Assembly (NCBI RefSeq): GCF_000744785.1
Contig: NZ_JQMO01000002.1
Span: forward strand, 1,364,001-1,428,000
From: Kitasatospora azatica KCTC 9699
GTDB taxonomy: Bacteria; Actinomycetota; Actinomycetes; Streptomycetales; Streptomycetaceae
Reading direction: 5' to 3'
DNA length: 64,000 bases
The notes under the pieces: model-generated
What the model saw: the letters and a program-made list of their open reading frames with translations, nothing else
Told to the model about the DNA's origin: nothing
Database searches by the model: none
Program-made: the position numbers and the translations under genes
In this document: positions 16,994-25,133 of the stretch, one piece after another
How the letters are laid out: the number at the start of each line of letters is the position of its first letter
How positions within the stretch are numbered: position 1 is the first letter of the stretch

Positions 16994-17661
16994 GTCCGGC
17001 CCGCCTCACGGTTGAACTCGAACACCTTCCAGATACCCGCGTTGATCTCCAGCACGGCCTTCGCCGGATAGCGGGTCAGATGCTGCGGGGCATCCTTGAA
17101 CGATCCGTTGGCGGGATCGGTCTGGTGCCATCCGCTGACGTCCACACAGTCCTCGATCACTGCGGTCTGCGGCGAGCTGTTCAGATCGAGATTCTGGACC
17201 ACCGGGGAATTGCTCGGCTGCCCGGTCATCACCAACTTGGCGTCGCGCAGTGAATGGAGGCTCAACAGCACATCGCCGAGTGCCTTGCCATTGGAGTACA
17301 CCCGCACCTGCGCCCCGCTCGGGTCATCGCCCGCGTACGCCTTCACCTGGGCCGCCCACCAGTCCTGATAGGTCCGCAACACCACCCGGCCGACGGCGCC
17401 GTCGGCACCGTCGGTCGGCGCTGGAGTCCCCCCACCCGAAGCGCTATCCGACGCTGTACCCCCACTGGCGCCCGTGGAATCCCCCGAGCCGCCGGAAATC
17501 CCGGAATCCCCACCAGTCCCACCGGGCACGGCAGTCGACAGCCGTTGCGCCTGCCCCGCCGATCCGCTCTGCCCGCAAGCCGCGACCGTGAAAAGCGTGC
17601 TCAGCAGCGCCGCACCGACCCCGAGCGCCCGTAGGCGTAACAAAGCCCTGCAACGGCCCAT
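16987..17661 (-). CDS. Lipoprotein of the Tad locus, with a TTA codon
   Basis: This 224-residue protein starts with a basic segment and a hydrophobic stretch ending in the lipobox FTVAAC, so it is likely anchored outside the membrane. A Gly/Ser/Thr-rich spacer follows, then a domain of about 130 residues (VLRTYQDWWAAQVKAYAGDD..., VYSNGKALGDVLLSL) resembling a small NTF2-like or MCE-unrelated secreted fold; I do not assign it. ATG 17661 has AAGGTGGGG upstream. Codon 8 is TTA (17638-17640), which would make translation depend on the bldA leucyl-tRNA. It overlaps the next gene, so it is probably the first gene of the main operon. Confidence 0.75.
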   Translation of the reverse strand: MGRCRALLRLRALGVGAALLSTLFTVAACGQSGSAGQAQRLSTAVPGGTGGDSGISGGSGDSTGASGGTASDSASGGGTPAPTDGADGAVGRVVLRTYQDWWAAQVKAYAGDDPSGAQVRVYSNGKALGDVLLSLHSLRDAKLVMTGQPSNSPVVQNLDLNSSPQTAVIEDCVDVSGWHQTDPANGSFKDAPQHLTRYPAKAVLEINAGIWKVFEFNREAGRTC

Positions 17662-17744
17662 AGCCCCACCTTGCCGCCACTGCCCGACAGCTGGCCGAAG
17701 TTGGCAGAAAACCTCTGCCCCAAGTGAAGTTGCTGGCCCTGACC

Positions 17745-18593
17745 TTAGTCGGAAGCCGGATCCGTTGGGGCACTTTCGCGCCACAAGACTGCCAACAGTT
17801 CTTCGGAAACCGACAATCCGGCCAATGCACCGCGCACCGCGGCCCGATTCCGCAGCAACAACCGGCCACCCGCAGGGGGGACGAGCAACCGCGCCTCGGT
17901 CCCTGACGCCAACTCACCCCAGGCCAGTTCGGCCGCCACCGCCGGCTGCAGCTCGGCCGGACCGACGGCGGCGGGCAGGCCCGGCACACCGCGCTCCAGC
18001 ACCCGCCCGATCGCCCAGCTGAACGACCCCTCACCGCCGGGCAGGATCGCCGAGCGGCCGCGCCGACCGCCCTGGTACGGGCCGATCCGCCCCCAGAGCG
18101 GCACCCGGGAGTGGGCGAGCAGTTCCGCCGCGCCATGGTCGCCGCTGCCGATCGCCTCCCAGACCTGCGGCCCGGCCACCGCGTCCACCAGCAGCAGCGC
18201 CTCCTCCTGGGCGCCGTGCACCATGGTGCTCACCACCCAGTCCCAGGCCAGGCCGCGCCGATAGGCGTTGTCGGGGGTGCTGCCGGCCGTGACCAGGGCG
18301 AGCCGGCGCCCGCGCGGGTCCACCACCAGCTGGCCGAGCAGCCCGACCACCAGGCGGCGTCCCTCCTGCCGGGCGGCGTCGCGCAGCACGGTGAGCATGG
18401 TGTTGGCGTCGGCAGCGGCCGGCACCACGGTGACCCGGCAGCCGCTGCTACCGCTGTCGAACAGGACCCCGGGCAGTGCCTGGGCCAGCACCTCGGCGCC
18501 CTGGGCGGCCTGCGCGGAGCCGGCGAAACTGCGCTCGGGACCGCCGTTCGCGCCGATCAGAACAAGTTCGACCCCACCAGTCGTCCCCACCAT
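17745..18593 (-). CDS. Degenerate caspase-like protein, Tad-locus border gene B
   Basis: The 282-residue protein repeats the plan of the caspase-like gene at 373-1920. A strand ends in RLVVGLLGQLVVD where caspases carry a SGHG histidine; a second ends in ALLLVDAVAGP where the catalytic cysteine is expected. Later segments FSWAIGRVLERGVPGLP and VGPAELQPAVAAEL parallel the final caspase helices. Both catalytic residues appear to be lost (His to Gln, Cys absent). It is soluble with no signal peptide, so it would act as a binding or scaffold module. ATG 18593 sits behind GAGGGG and fits better than upstream in-frame ATGs at 18608 and 18659. It lies 83 bp before the Tad lipoprotein on the same strand. 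Confidence 0.6.
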   Translation of the reverse strand: MVGTTGGVELVLIGANGGPERSFAGSAQAAQGAEVLAQALPGVLFDSGSSGCRVTVVPAAADANTMLTVLRDAARQEGRRLVVGLLGQLVVDPRGRRLALVTAGSTPDNAYRRGLAWDWVVSTMVHGAQEEALLLVDAVAGPQVWEAIGSGDHGAAELLAHSRVPLWGRIGPYQGGRRGRSAILPGGEGSFSWAIGRVLERGVPGLPAAVGPAELQPAVAAELAWGELASGTEARLLVPPAGGRLLLRNRAAVRGALAGLSVSEELLAVLWRESAPTDPASD

Positions 18594-18700
18594 GCCCGCA
18601 CCCCTCATCAACTGGTTCGCCGTTCCCACTGCACCATCGGTCCCCCGCTCCGGGACCATGGGCCCTACTGGTCCGCCCGAGGCGGGCGCACCATCAGGGT

Positions 18701-19198
18701 ATGGACCAGGTCGACCGTATCGAGGATCTGAGCGAGGCAGAGTGTCTGCGGCTGCTCAGCACCGTGCCCATCGGGCGCGTGGTGTACACCGCGCACGCCC
18801 TGCTGCGGGTCGTGCCGGTGGCCTTCCAGGTCGAGGCCGACGGTCGACTGCTGCTCGCCCTGCTGCCCGACGACGCGGTGGCCCGGGCGCTGGACGGGAC
18901 GGTGGCCGCCTTCCAGGCGGACCGGCTGGACGAGCGCAACCGGACCGGCTGGAGCGTGGTGCTGCACGGCCCGGCCGAGGTGGTCCGCGAGCCGCGGGCG
19001 CGGGCCGCCCTGCTGCGCTCCGGCCCGCGGCTGTGGCTGCCCGAGCCGCAGCCGATGTTCGTCCGGCTCACCGCCGAGCTGGTGACCGGCCGTCGGCTCC
19101 GTCCGCTCGCGCCGGCCGACCCGGTAACTGCCGACCCGGTAACTGACGATCCGGCAACCGCTGATCCGGTACCCCACGGTCAAGTGACCGGTCGGTAG
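18701..19198 (+). CDS. Pyridoxamine 5'-phosphate oxidase-like (split-barrel flavin-binding) protein
   Basis: The 165-residue protein has the actinobacterial form of the split-barrel flavin/F420-binding fold. It begins EDLSEAECLRLLSTVPIGRVVY, a common N-terminus of these small proteins, followed by PVAFQVEADGRLLL and a late segment WSVVLHGPAEVV. The reaction is unknown: members bind FMN, F420 or heme and reduce or shield small molecules. The last ~20 residues come from a 15-bp tandem repeat and look like an added tail. No good ribosome binding site lies just upstream. It is divergent from the caspase-like gene B. Confidence 0.75.
   Translation: MDQVDRIEDLSEAECLRLLSTVPIGRVVYTAHALLRVVPVAFQVEADGRLLLALLPDDAVARALDGTVAAFQADRLDERNRTGWSVVLHGPAEVVREPRARAALLRSGPRLWLPEPQPMFVRLTAELVTGRRLRPLAPADPVTADPVTDDPATADPVPHGQVTGR
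19118..19171 (+). repeat. 15-bp in-frame minisatellite in the 3' end of the split-barrel gene
   Basis: About three and a half copies of a 15-bp unit (starting GACCCGGTAACTGCC) lie here and encode DPVTA, DPVTD, DPATA, DPV. The unit length keeps the frame, so copy-number change would only lengthen or shorten the tail. Confidence 0.7.
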
Positions 19199-19247
19199 GG
19201 CTACGCTCCACCCCGACGGGCACCCTTGGGATCCAAAGGAGCGCAGC

Positions 19248-19700
19248 ATGACGGACTTCGCCACCCTCGACGAGCTGGCCGCGGCGGTCGGCACCGAACT
19301 CGGCACCAGCCAGTGGCACACCGTGACCCAGCAGCAGGTCAACCTGTTCGCCGAGGCCACCGGTGACCACCAGTGGATCCACGTGGACCCGGAGCGGGCC
19401 AAGGCCGGCCCGTTCGGCGGCCCGATCGCGCACGGCTACCTGACCCTCTCGCTGATCCCGCTGCTGGCCAAGGAGTGCTACAGCGTGGGCGGGATCCGGA
19501 TGGCCGTCAACTACGGCTCCGACAAGGTGCGCTTCCCGGCGCCGGTACCGGTCGGCACTCCGGTGCGGGCCACCGCCGAGCTGCTCTCGGTGGACCAGGT
19601 GCCCGGCGGCCGGCAGGCGGTGGTCCGGTTCTCCATCGTCAGCGAGGGCAGCCCGAAGCCGCACTGCGTCGCCGAGACGATCACCCGCTTCTACGAGTGA
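19248..19700 (+). CDS. MaoC-family (R)-specific enoyl-CoA hydratase/dehydratase
   Basis: This 150-residue single hot-dog protein carries the hydratase-2 motif FAEATGDHQWIHVDP, which includes the catalytic Asp and His pair, and GPIAHGYLTLSL after it. These enzymes add water to or remove it from enoyl-CoA or similar thioesters in fatty acid or polyketide-like metabolism. ATG 19248 has AAAGGAG eight bases upstream. It is transcribed with the split-barrel gene, 49 bp apart, and lies before a metallo-beta-lactamase gene and a thioesterase. Confidence 0.85.
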   Translation: MTDFATLDELAAAVGTELGTSQWHTVTQQQVNLFAEATGDHQWIHVDPERAKAGPFGGPIAHGYLTLSLIPLLAKECYSVGGIRMAVNYGSDKVRFPAPVPVGTPVRATAELLSVDQVPGGRQAVVRFSIVSEGSPKPHCVAETITRFYE

Positions 19701-19828
19701 CCCGGCGGACAGCCGACCCTTCAGGACTGTGGACCTGACGCTGCGCCACGAACGGCGGGCGATCCAGCGATCCACCGCGCCCGGTCCGCATGCGTTGGGT
19801 AGTCTCCCGATGAAGTGTTGATCGTATC

Positions 19829-19859
19829 GAGCGGGCACCGGGTGACCGGGTGCCCGCTC
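19829..19859 (+). terminator. Hairpin between the MaoC and metallo-hydrolase genes
   Basis: A perfect 11-bp stem (19829-19839 with 19849-19859) closes a 9-base loop. It lies 129 bp after the MaoC stop and 40 bp before the next start. It can end the upstream transcript or fold in the leader of the next gene; no U tract follows. Confidence 0.55.
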
Positions 19860-19899
19860 GGCGTGGTGCCGCTGCCGTCCAACGCTCCTAGGAGGTGCC

Positions 19900-21111
19900 G
19901 TGTCCGGCTCCGTCCCCAGCCCGTCCCTCGCCCCCCGCCTGCGCGACCTGACGGCTGCCGGCTGGCGGCGGGTACGGACCGACCCCTTCGGCGCCGAGCC
20001 CACCGGTGCGCGCCTGCGGCGGATCCTGAGCAGCCCGAACTTCCAGGACGGCGCCTTCCGCAACCCGGTGCCGACCCGCCGACTGGTCTACGAGCGTTCG
20101 CCGCTGGAGATCACCCGGGCCCAGCTGACCGGCGGCCAGGGCCGCCGGCTGCCCGCCCAGCCGATCCCCGTGCACCAGCTGCGCTCCGCCGAGCTGGCCA
20201 CCGCCCCCGCCTCCGGCCTGCGGCTGAGCTGGCTCGGCCACGCCACCGTGCTCGCCGAGCTGGACGGCCGCCGGGTGCTGTTCGACCCGGTCTGGGGCAC
20301 GCGCTGCTCGCCCTTCCCGTGGATCGGACCCAAGCGGCTGCACCCGATGCCGATCCGACTGGCCGACCTCGGCCCGGTGGACGTCGTGGTGATCTCCCAC
20401 GACCACTACGACCACCTGGACATGACCTCGATCCGGGCGCTGATCGGCAGCGGCGCGCAGTTCGCCGCCCCGCTCGGGGTGGGCGCACACCTGGAGCACT
20501 GGGGCGTGCCGGCCGAGCGGATCACCGAGCTGGACTGGTGGGAGTCGGCCGAGATCGCCGGCCTCACCCTGACCGCCACCCCGGCCCGGCACTACTGCAG
20601 CCGCGGCCCGCGCACCAGCACGCACTTCCTCTGGGCCTCCTGGGCGGTGGCCGGCCCCGAGCACCGGGTCTTCCACAGCGGCGACACCGGCTACTTCCCC
20701 GGCTTCGAGCGGATCGGCGCCGAGCTGGGCCCGTTCGACGCGACCATGGTGCAGGTCGGCGCCTACAGCGACTTCTGGCCCGAGGTGCACATGACCCCCG
20801 AGGAGGGGGTGCGGGCGCACCTGGACGTCAAGGGCGAGCTGCTGCTGCCGATCCACTGGGCCACCTTCAACCTGGCGCCGCACCCCTGGGAGGAGCCGGT
20901 GGAGCGGACGCTGGCGGCGGCTCAGGCGCTCGGTGCCACGGTGGCGGTGCCGGTGCCGGGCAAACCGTTCGAGCCGGCCGACCCGCCGCCCGCCCGGCTG
21001 TGGTGGCGCTCGGTGGCGGCGCTGCCCAAGGACGCCGAACGGCTCACCCCGGTCCCCGCCGTGCCGAACACCGAGAAGGTGCCGTCGCGCGAGGACGAGG
21101 TCCCCGCCTGA
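19900..21111 (+). CDS. Metallo-beta-lactamase-fold hydrolase, NAPE-PLD/UlaG-like
   Basis: The 403-residue protein has the di-zinc motif SHDHYDHLD (HxHxDH) and LSWLGHATVLAELDGRRVLFDP before it. Later HSGDTGYFPGF supplies the bridging Asp, and LPIHWATFNLAPHPW supplies the last His. The order and length match NAPE-hydrolysing phospholipase D and related bacterial lipid or phosphodiester hydrolases. The substrate is not known. GTG 19900 is preceded by AGGAGG at ideal distance. It is followed 52 bp later by the TesB gene. Confidence 0.85.
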   Translation: MSGSVPSPSLAPRLRDLTAAGWRRVRTDPFGAEPTGARLRRILSSPNFQDGAFRNPVPTRRLVYERSPLEITRAQLTGGQGRRLPAQPIPVHQLRSAELATAPASGLRLSWLGHATVLAELDGRRVLFDPVWGTRCSPFPWIGPKRLHPMPIRLADLGPVDVVVISHDHYDHLDMTSIRALIGSGAQFAAPLGVGAHLEHWGVPAERITELDWWESAEIAGLTLTATPARHYCSRGPRTSTHFLWASWAVAGPEHRVFHSGDTGYFPGFERIGAELGPFDATMVQVGAYSDFWPEVHMTPEEGVRAHLDVKGELLLPIHWATFNLAPHPWEEPVERTLAAAQALGATVAVPVPGKPFEPADPPPARLWWRSVAALPKDAERLTPVPAVPNTEKVPSREDEVPA

Positions 21112-21163
21112 CGCCGGTTCGTACGGCACCGGTGCACCGGACAGCGGTTCGTATCATGGCCCA

Positions 21164-22066
21164 ATGACAGACGCACCGGCCGCCACCTTCCTCGACCTGC
21201 TCCAGATCGAGGAGTTGGAACAGAACCTGTTCCGCGGCCGGTGCCATGCCGGCGCCCCGCTGCGCGCCTTCGGCGGCCAGGTGGCCGCGCAGGCGCTGAC
21301 CGCCGGCGGGCGCACCCTGGAGCCGGGGCGCCACGTGCACTCGCTGCACGGCTACTTCCTGCGCCCGGGCGACCCGGCCCGCCCGATCGTCTACCAGGTG
21401 GAACGGATCCGCGACGGCCGCTCCTACGCCACCCGGCGGGTGACGGCGGTTCAGCGCGGCGAGGCGATCTTCACCCTCTCGGCCTCGTTCAAGTCCTCCG
21501 AGGTCTCCGGCGACCGCCGGCGCACCATGCCGCAGGTCCCGGGCCCGGAGGAGCTGCCCGACCCGTTCCCGGTCTGGGCCGAGGCCGACCCGGAGGACTT
21601 CCGCAAGGCGGCCGGCTTCCGCTCGCTGGACATCCGGTTCATCCCCTCGGACGCCAAGGGCCTGCCGCCGGAGTGCGAGGGGGTGCCGCAGCAGTTCGTC
21701 TGGCTGCGCTCCGCCTCGCCGCTGCCGGCCGACGACCCGCTGCTGCAGGTCTGCGCGCTGACCTACCTGTCCGACCTCACCCTGGCCTCCACCACCGCCC
21801 TGCACCTGCAGCCGCACCGGTTCCAGCGGCACGAGCCGCCGCGGATCACGCTGGCCTCGCTGGACCACGCGATGTGGTTCCACCGCCCGTTCCGGGCCGA
21901 CCAGTGGCTGCTCTTCGCCCAGCGCAGCCCGTCGGTCTCGGACGGCCGCGGCCTGGCGCTCGGCGAGTTCTACGACCGGGACGGGGTACTGGTGGCCTCC
22001 GCCGTCCAGGAGACCCTGCTGCGCGAGCGCAAGCCGGTCCGGGCCACCCGCCCCCCGCAGGAGTGA
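21164..22066 (+). CDS. tesB: Acyl-CoA thioesterase II
   Basis: This 300-residue double hot-dog protein matches TesB throughout. It begins FLDLLQIEELEQNLFRG, has APLRAFGGQVAAQAL, HSLHGYFLRPGDP and DGRSYATRRV in the first half, and the second half contains LASLDHAMWFHRPFR. Asp, Thr/Ser and Gln residues of the second half form the catalytic site in the family. It hydrolyses medium to long acyl-CoA to free acid and CoA in the cytoplasm. The start is ATG 21164, 52 bp after the metallo-hydrolase gene. Confidence 0.9.
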   Translation: MTDAPAATFLDLLQIEELEQNLFRGRCHAGAPLRAFGGQVAAQALTAGGRTLEPGRHVHSLHGYFLRPGDPARPIVYQVERIRDGRSYATRRVTAVQRGEAIFTLSASFKSSEVSGDRRRTMPQVPGPEELPDPFPVWAEADPEDFRKAAGFRSLDIRFIPSDAKGLPPECEGVPQQFVWLRSASPLPADDPLLQVCALTYLSDLTLASTTALHLQPHRFQRHEPPRITLASLDHAMWFHRPFRADQWLLFAQRSPSVSDGRGLALGEFYDRDGVLVASAVQETLLRERKPVRATRPPQE

Positions 22067-22093
22067 ATGCGAGCACGTTCCGTTTACCGGATA

Positions 22094-22106
22094 TGACGCA
22101 GCGTCA
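22094..22106. promoter_or_regulatory. Palindromic candidate operator TGACGC-A-GCGTCA
   Basis: A perfect 6-1-6 inverted repeat lies 57 bp before the start of the BASS transporter gene and 28 bp after the tesB stop. The form suits a GntR, MarR or LacI-type dimer site. The regulator is unknown. Confidence 0.4.
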
Positions 22107-22163
22107 GTTCGTGTGCCATGCTGACAGACGCTCTGCTCGGTCCGACTGAAAGCCGCCCGATCC

Positions 22164-23228
22164 ATGTCCGTCCAGACGGTCACGTTCTCCTACGGGTGGC
22201 GCGGCCAGGCCACCGACCGGGCGCTGCGGGCCCGGTTGCTCCCGGTCACCCTGCTGGCCTGCGCCGCGGGCTGCCTGCTGCACGCACCGGTCGCGGTGCT
22301 GCGGCACTGCCACCCGGTGCCCGGCTGCACCCCGCCGATGCTGATACTGCTCACCGCGATGTTCATCGGCGGCTTCGAGACCCAGGCCGCCGATCTGGCC
22401 CGGGCGCTGCTGCGCCCCGGTCTGCTGCTGGCCGGGCTCGGGGTGGCGCTGGTGCTGCGGATGGTGGTGCTGCTCGGCGCCGAGCGGGCCGCCGACTGCT
22501 GGCCCGAGCAGCACCAGGCGCTCTGGCTGGTGGTGGGCCTCTCGCTGACCGCCACCATGCCGGTGGCCGGCGCCGCCCAGACCTGGGGCGCCAAGGCGCA
22601 GGCGGACGCCTCGCTCAGCCTCGGCCTGGTGCTGGCCACCACGCTGCTGAGCCCGCTGACCGTGCCGCTCGGCCTGGCCCTGGCCGAGGAGCCGGAGGCC
22701 CCGGGCCCGCGGGCGGTGCTGGACGGTCTGGCCCGGGCCGACGGCACCTGCCGGTTCATGCTGCTCTGGGTGGCCGCCCCCTGCCTGGCCGGGCTGGCCA
22801 CCCGCCGACTCACCGGGCGGCTGCGCGGCGGCCGGCCACGGGCCCGGGCGCTGCCCTGGGTCCGGCTCCTCGGACTGCTCAACGCGCTCGGGCTGACCTG
22901 CCTCAACGCGGCCGGCGTCTTCGGCGAGATCGCGCTGCGGCCCCGGCCGGTGCTGGTGGCGCTCGCCCTGGTCTCGGGCGTCGCGGTCTGCGCGGCGCCG
23001 TTCGCGGTCGGCTGGTGCGCCTGGTTCGCGGCCCGCCGCGCGCACCCGGGCCCCGGCGAGGCCGCGGCGCTGACCCTGGCCACCGGCATGAACAACACCA
23101 GCGCCGCGGCCGCGCTCGCGGGCACCCAGTTCAGCGGGCATCCGGCGGTGCTGCTGCCGATCTTCTTCTACGGGATGGCCCAGCAGCTCCTGGCCGCGGC
23201 CGTGCCGGCGGTACTCCGTCGGCGATAG
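22164..23228 (+). CDS. Bile acid:sodium symporter (BASS)-like transporter
   Basis: The 354-residue membrane protein has about nine to ten predicted helices. Two crossover-type motifs are visible: AAQTWGAKAQADASLSLGL followed by a Pro in the next helix, and TGMNNTSAAAALAG near the C-terminus, which match the unwound substrate-site helices of the BASS fold. Members co-transport sodium with organic anions. The assignment is by pattern, and the substrate is unknown. ATG 22164 follows a palindromic candidate operator. Several cysteines in the first helices are unusual. Confidence 0.6.
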   Translation: MSVQTVTFSYGWRGQATDRALRARLLPVTLLACAAGCLLHAPVAVLRHCHPVPGCTPPMLILLTAMFIGGFETQAADLARALLRPGLLLAGLGVALVLRMVVLLGAERAADCWPEQHQALWLVVGLSLTATMPVAGAAQTWGAKAQADASLSLGLVLATTLLSPLTVPLGLALAEEPEAPGPRAVLDGLARADGTCRFMLLWVAAPCLAGLATRRLTGRLRGGRPRARALPWVRLLGLLNALGLTCLNAAGVFGEIALRPRPVLVALALVSGVAVCAAPFAVGWCAWFAARRAHPGPGEAAALTLATGMNNTSAAAALAGTQFSGHPAVLLPIFFYGMAQQLLAAAVPAVLRRR

Positions 23229-23372
23229 CCCTGATCGGGGTGTGACGCGTGGGGTCGCTGTGGCGCTGAACCAGAGCCGAGCGGATGCATGATCCAAGTC
23301 GCCGCGTCCCGCCGGTACGGCGTTCACCCCTGTGTAGTCATCGTTTAACACCCGACTGGAATGCTGACCATC

Positions 23373-23591
23373 ATGGACGAATCGCGCTTCCCGGCCCGCC
23401 CGCTGACGGGCCCCGCCGGCACTCCGGGCACTCCGGAGGCACCGCGCTTCCCGCTGCCCCAGCGCCACCGCCGGCTGCTCGCCTGCGCCGCCGTGGTGGC
23501 CTCGGTCGCGCTCGGCGGCCTCAGCGTGGGTGCCACCGTGGAGACGTTCGAGCACCAGCCCTTCCTGATCGGCGCCAGCGCCTCGCGCTGA
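23373..23591 (+). CDS. Small single-pass membrane protein, unknown
   Basis: The 72-residue product has a Pro-rich basic N-terminus (to about residue 35) and one hydrophobic helix (LLACAAVVASVALGGLSVGA). A short tail follows. Codon use is typical of the strain. I chose the ATG at 23373; another ATG lies 12 bases upstream. It faces the convergent JetA/B-like gene, 21 bp apart. No function can be assigned. Confidence 0.5.
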   Translation: MDESRFPARPLTGPAGTPGTPEAPRFPLPQRHRRLLACAAVVASVALGGLSVGATVETFEHQPFLIGASASR

Positions 23592-23612
23592 GCGGACCCT
23601 CCCGGGCGGGCA

Positions 23613-25133
23613 TCAGCCCTTGCGGGAGTGGCGGCCGGTCCCCGGGGCGGGCTGCAGGTTCAACTCGGCGGCATAGCGCGCGGCGGGGGCCAACAGGGTC
23701 CAGCCCGTGCGGGCCGGCACACCCGGGCCGTCGGCGGCGGCGGGCGCGATCAGCCGCATCCGGTGCAGCAGGTCGAGCACCTCGCGCCGGAACGCGGCCC
23801 GGTCCGCCAGATGCGCGCGGCGCCAGTCGGCGTCGGCCCCGTGCTCGCCACTGCAGCACTCGTCGGCGACGTCCCCGAGGATCCCGTCTATCAGCGCCTC
23901 GGCGATCGGCACGCCGACCGGGGCGGGCTCGGCGGGCAGCGGGCGCAGTTGGTCGACCAGCCGCTCGACCAGCAGCAGCGCCGCGTGCGCCAGCGTGTCG
24001 GGGCCGGGCAGCCGAAGGTCCGTCAACTCGTCGGCCGGGTCGAGCAGCGCGAAGCCCTCGCTGCGGATCTCGGTGGCCAGTCCCAGGAAGTCCGCGAAGG
24101 TCTCGATCTCCCGCTGCCGCGACTCCAGCAGCCACTCCCGCTCCAGCGCGGTGAGGTCGGCCAGCAGCAGCACCGGCGACTCGGCCAGCCGCCGTCGCAC
24201 CGCCACCGGGATCGTGGTGCGCGGCACCGGCGGGTCCTGCGGCCGCGCCGGGCGGCAGCCGGCGGCCAGCGCGGCGGCCAGCGCGTGGTCCACCCCGACC
24301 CACTCCTCGCCGGCGGCCCTGCTGAGCACCTGCCACTCGGTCAGCAGGTCGATCGCCAGGTCGATCGCCTCAGCGTCCGACGCTTCGAAAGTTGGCGATA
24401 TCGACTCTGCGATCCGCGCCGCCAGCTGCCCCACCGGCCACCGCTGCGGCCCCAGCAGCAGCACCGACAGCCCCGCTGCCAGCGCCGCGTACCCCCGCGG
24501 GGTGAAGGAGCCGAGGCCGCGCTGCGCGCCCGCCCCCAGCGGCGTCTTCACCAGCCGGGCGAAGGAGCCGGAGACGATCAGCGGATACCCCAGCAGCTCG
24601 GCGAAGCGTTCCGTCAACCACTGCGCATGACGGTGGATCAGCGCAAAGGCCTGTGCGTGCGGGCCGGTGGCCGTCACCAGCGGGTGCGCCAGCAGCATCC
24701 GCGCGGCGGCCCGCCGCTCGGTCGCCAGCGCCGCCTCCGCATCGGCCTTGCGATGGCGTCCGCCACTTCGGCGGGGGGCGGCGACCTGGCTGCCGTCGGC
24801 CTGCCGTCGCCCACGCCGGGCCCGGGGTACCGAGTGACGCACCGTCGGCCCGTGCCACCAGCTGACCGCCACCAGGTCCCCGTCGCCGGGCCTGGGCGCG
24901 GTGCCGAAGTGCCGGGCGCCGTAGAGGCCGAAGGCGTCGGTGAAGAGCTCGTGGGCCTGCTCGGGTTCGCACCCGGCGAACCGCTCGGCCAGCCGCAGCA
25001 GCTCCGCCGCCTCGCACTGACGGCCCGACACCGTGGCGCTCGCGGCCACCGGCTCGGCCGGTCTCGCCGCCCGGCGCAGGGTCAGCGTGCCGACGGCCGG
25101 CTCGGTGCCACGCAGCGCTCCGCCCCCGTTCAC
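23613..25133 (-). CDS. Orphan Wadjet type II-like protein: DUF2397 C-terminal segment fused to DUF2398 (JetA-JetB)
   Basis: The 506-residue protein has two parts. Residues about 40-125 (AERFAGCEPEQAHELFTDAF, GLYGARHFG, VSWWHGPTVRHSVP) resemble the end of the DUF2397/TIGR02677 (JetA type II) proteins. Residues about 145-490 match DUF2398/TIGR02678 (JetB type II): ERRAAARMLLAHPLVTA, FALIHRHAQWLTERFAELLG, SFTPRGYAALAAGLSVLLL, DLLTEWQVLSRAAGEEWVG and the later winged-helix region. In Wadjet defence these kleisin-like and KITE-like parts serve an SMC motor (JetC) with nuclease JetD. Neither JetC nor JetD is in this window. GTG 25133 with GGAGGGG is preferred over upstream codons. It may be a remnant or a reused part. 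Confidence 0.65.
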   Translation of the reverse strand: MNGGGALRGTEPAVGTLTLRRAARPAEPVAASATVSGRQCEAAELLRLAERFAGCEPEQAHELFTDAFGLYGARHFGTAPRPGDGDLVAVSWWHGPTVRHSVPRARRGRRQADGSQVAAPRRSGGRHRKADAEAALATERRAAARMLLAHPLVTATGPHAQAFALIHRHAQWLTERFAELLGYPLIVSGSFARLVKTPLGAGAQRGLGSFTPRGYAALAAGLSVLLLGPQRWPVGQLAARIAESISPTFEASDAEAIDLAIDLLTEWQVLSRAAGEEWVGVDHALAAALAAGCRPARPQDPPVPRTTIPVAVRRRLAESPVLLLADLTALEREWLLESRQREIETFADFLGLATEIRSEGFALLDPADELTDLRLPGPDTLAHAALLLVERLVDQLRPLPAEPAPVGVPIAEALIDGILGDVADECCSGEHGADADWRRAHLADRAAFRREVLDLLHRMRLIAPAAADGPGVPARTGWTLLAPAARYAAELNLQPAPGTGRHSRKG

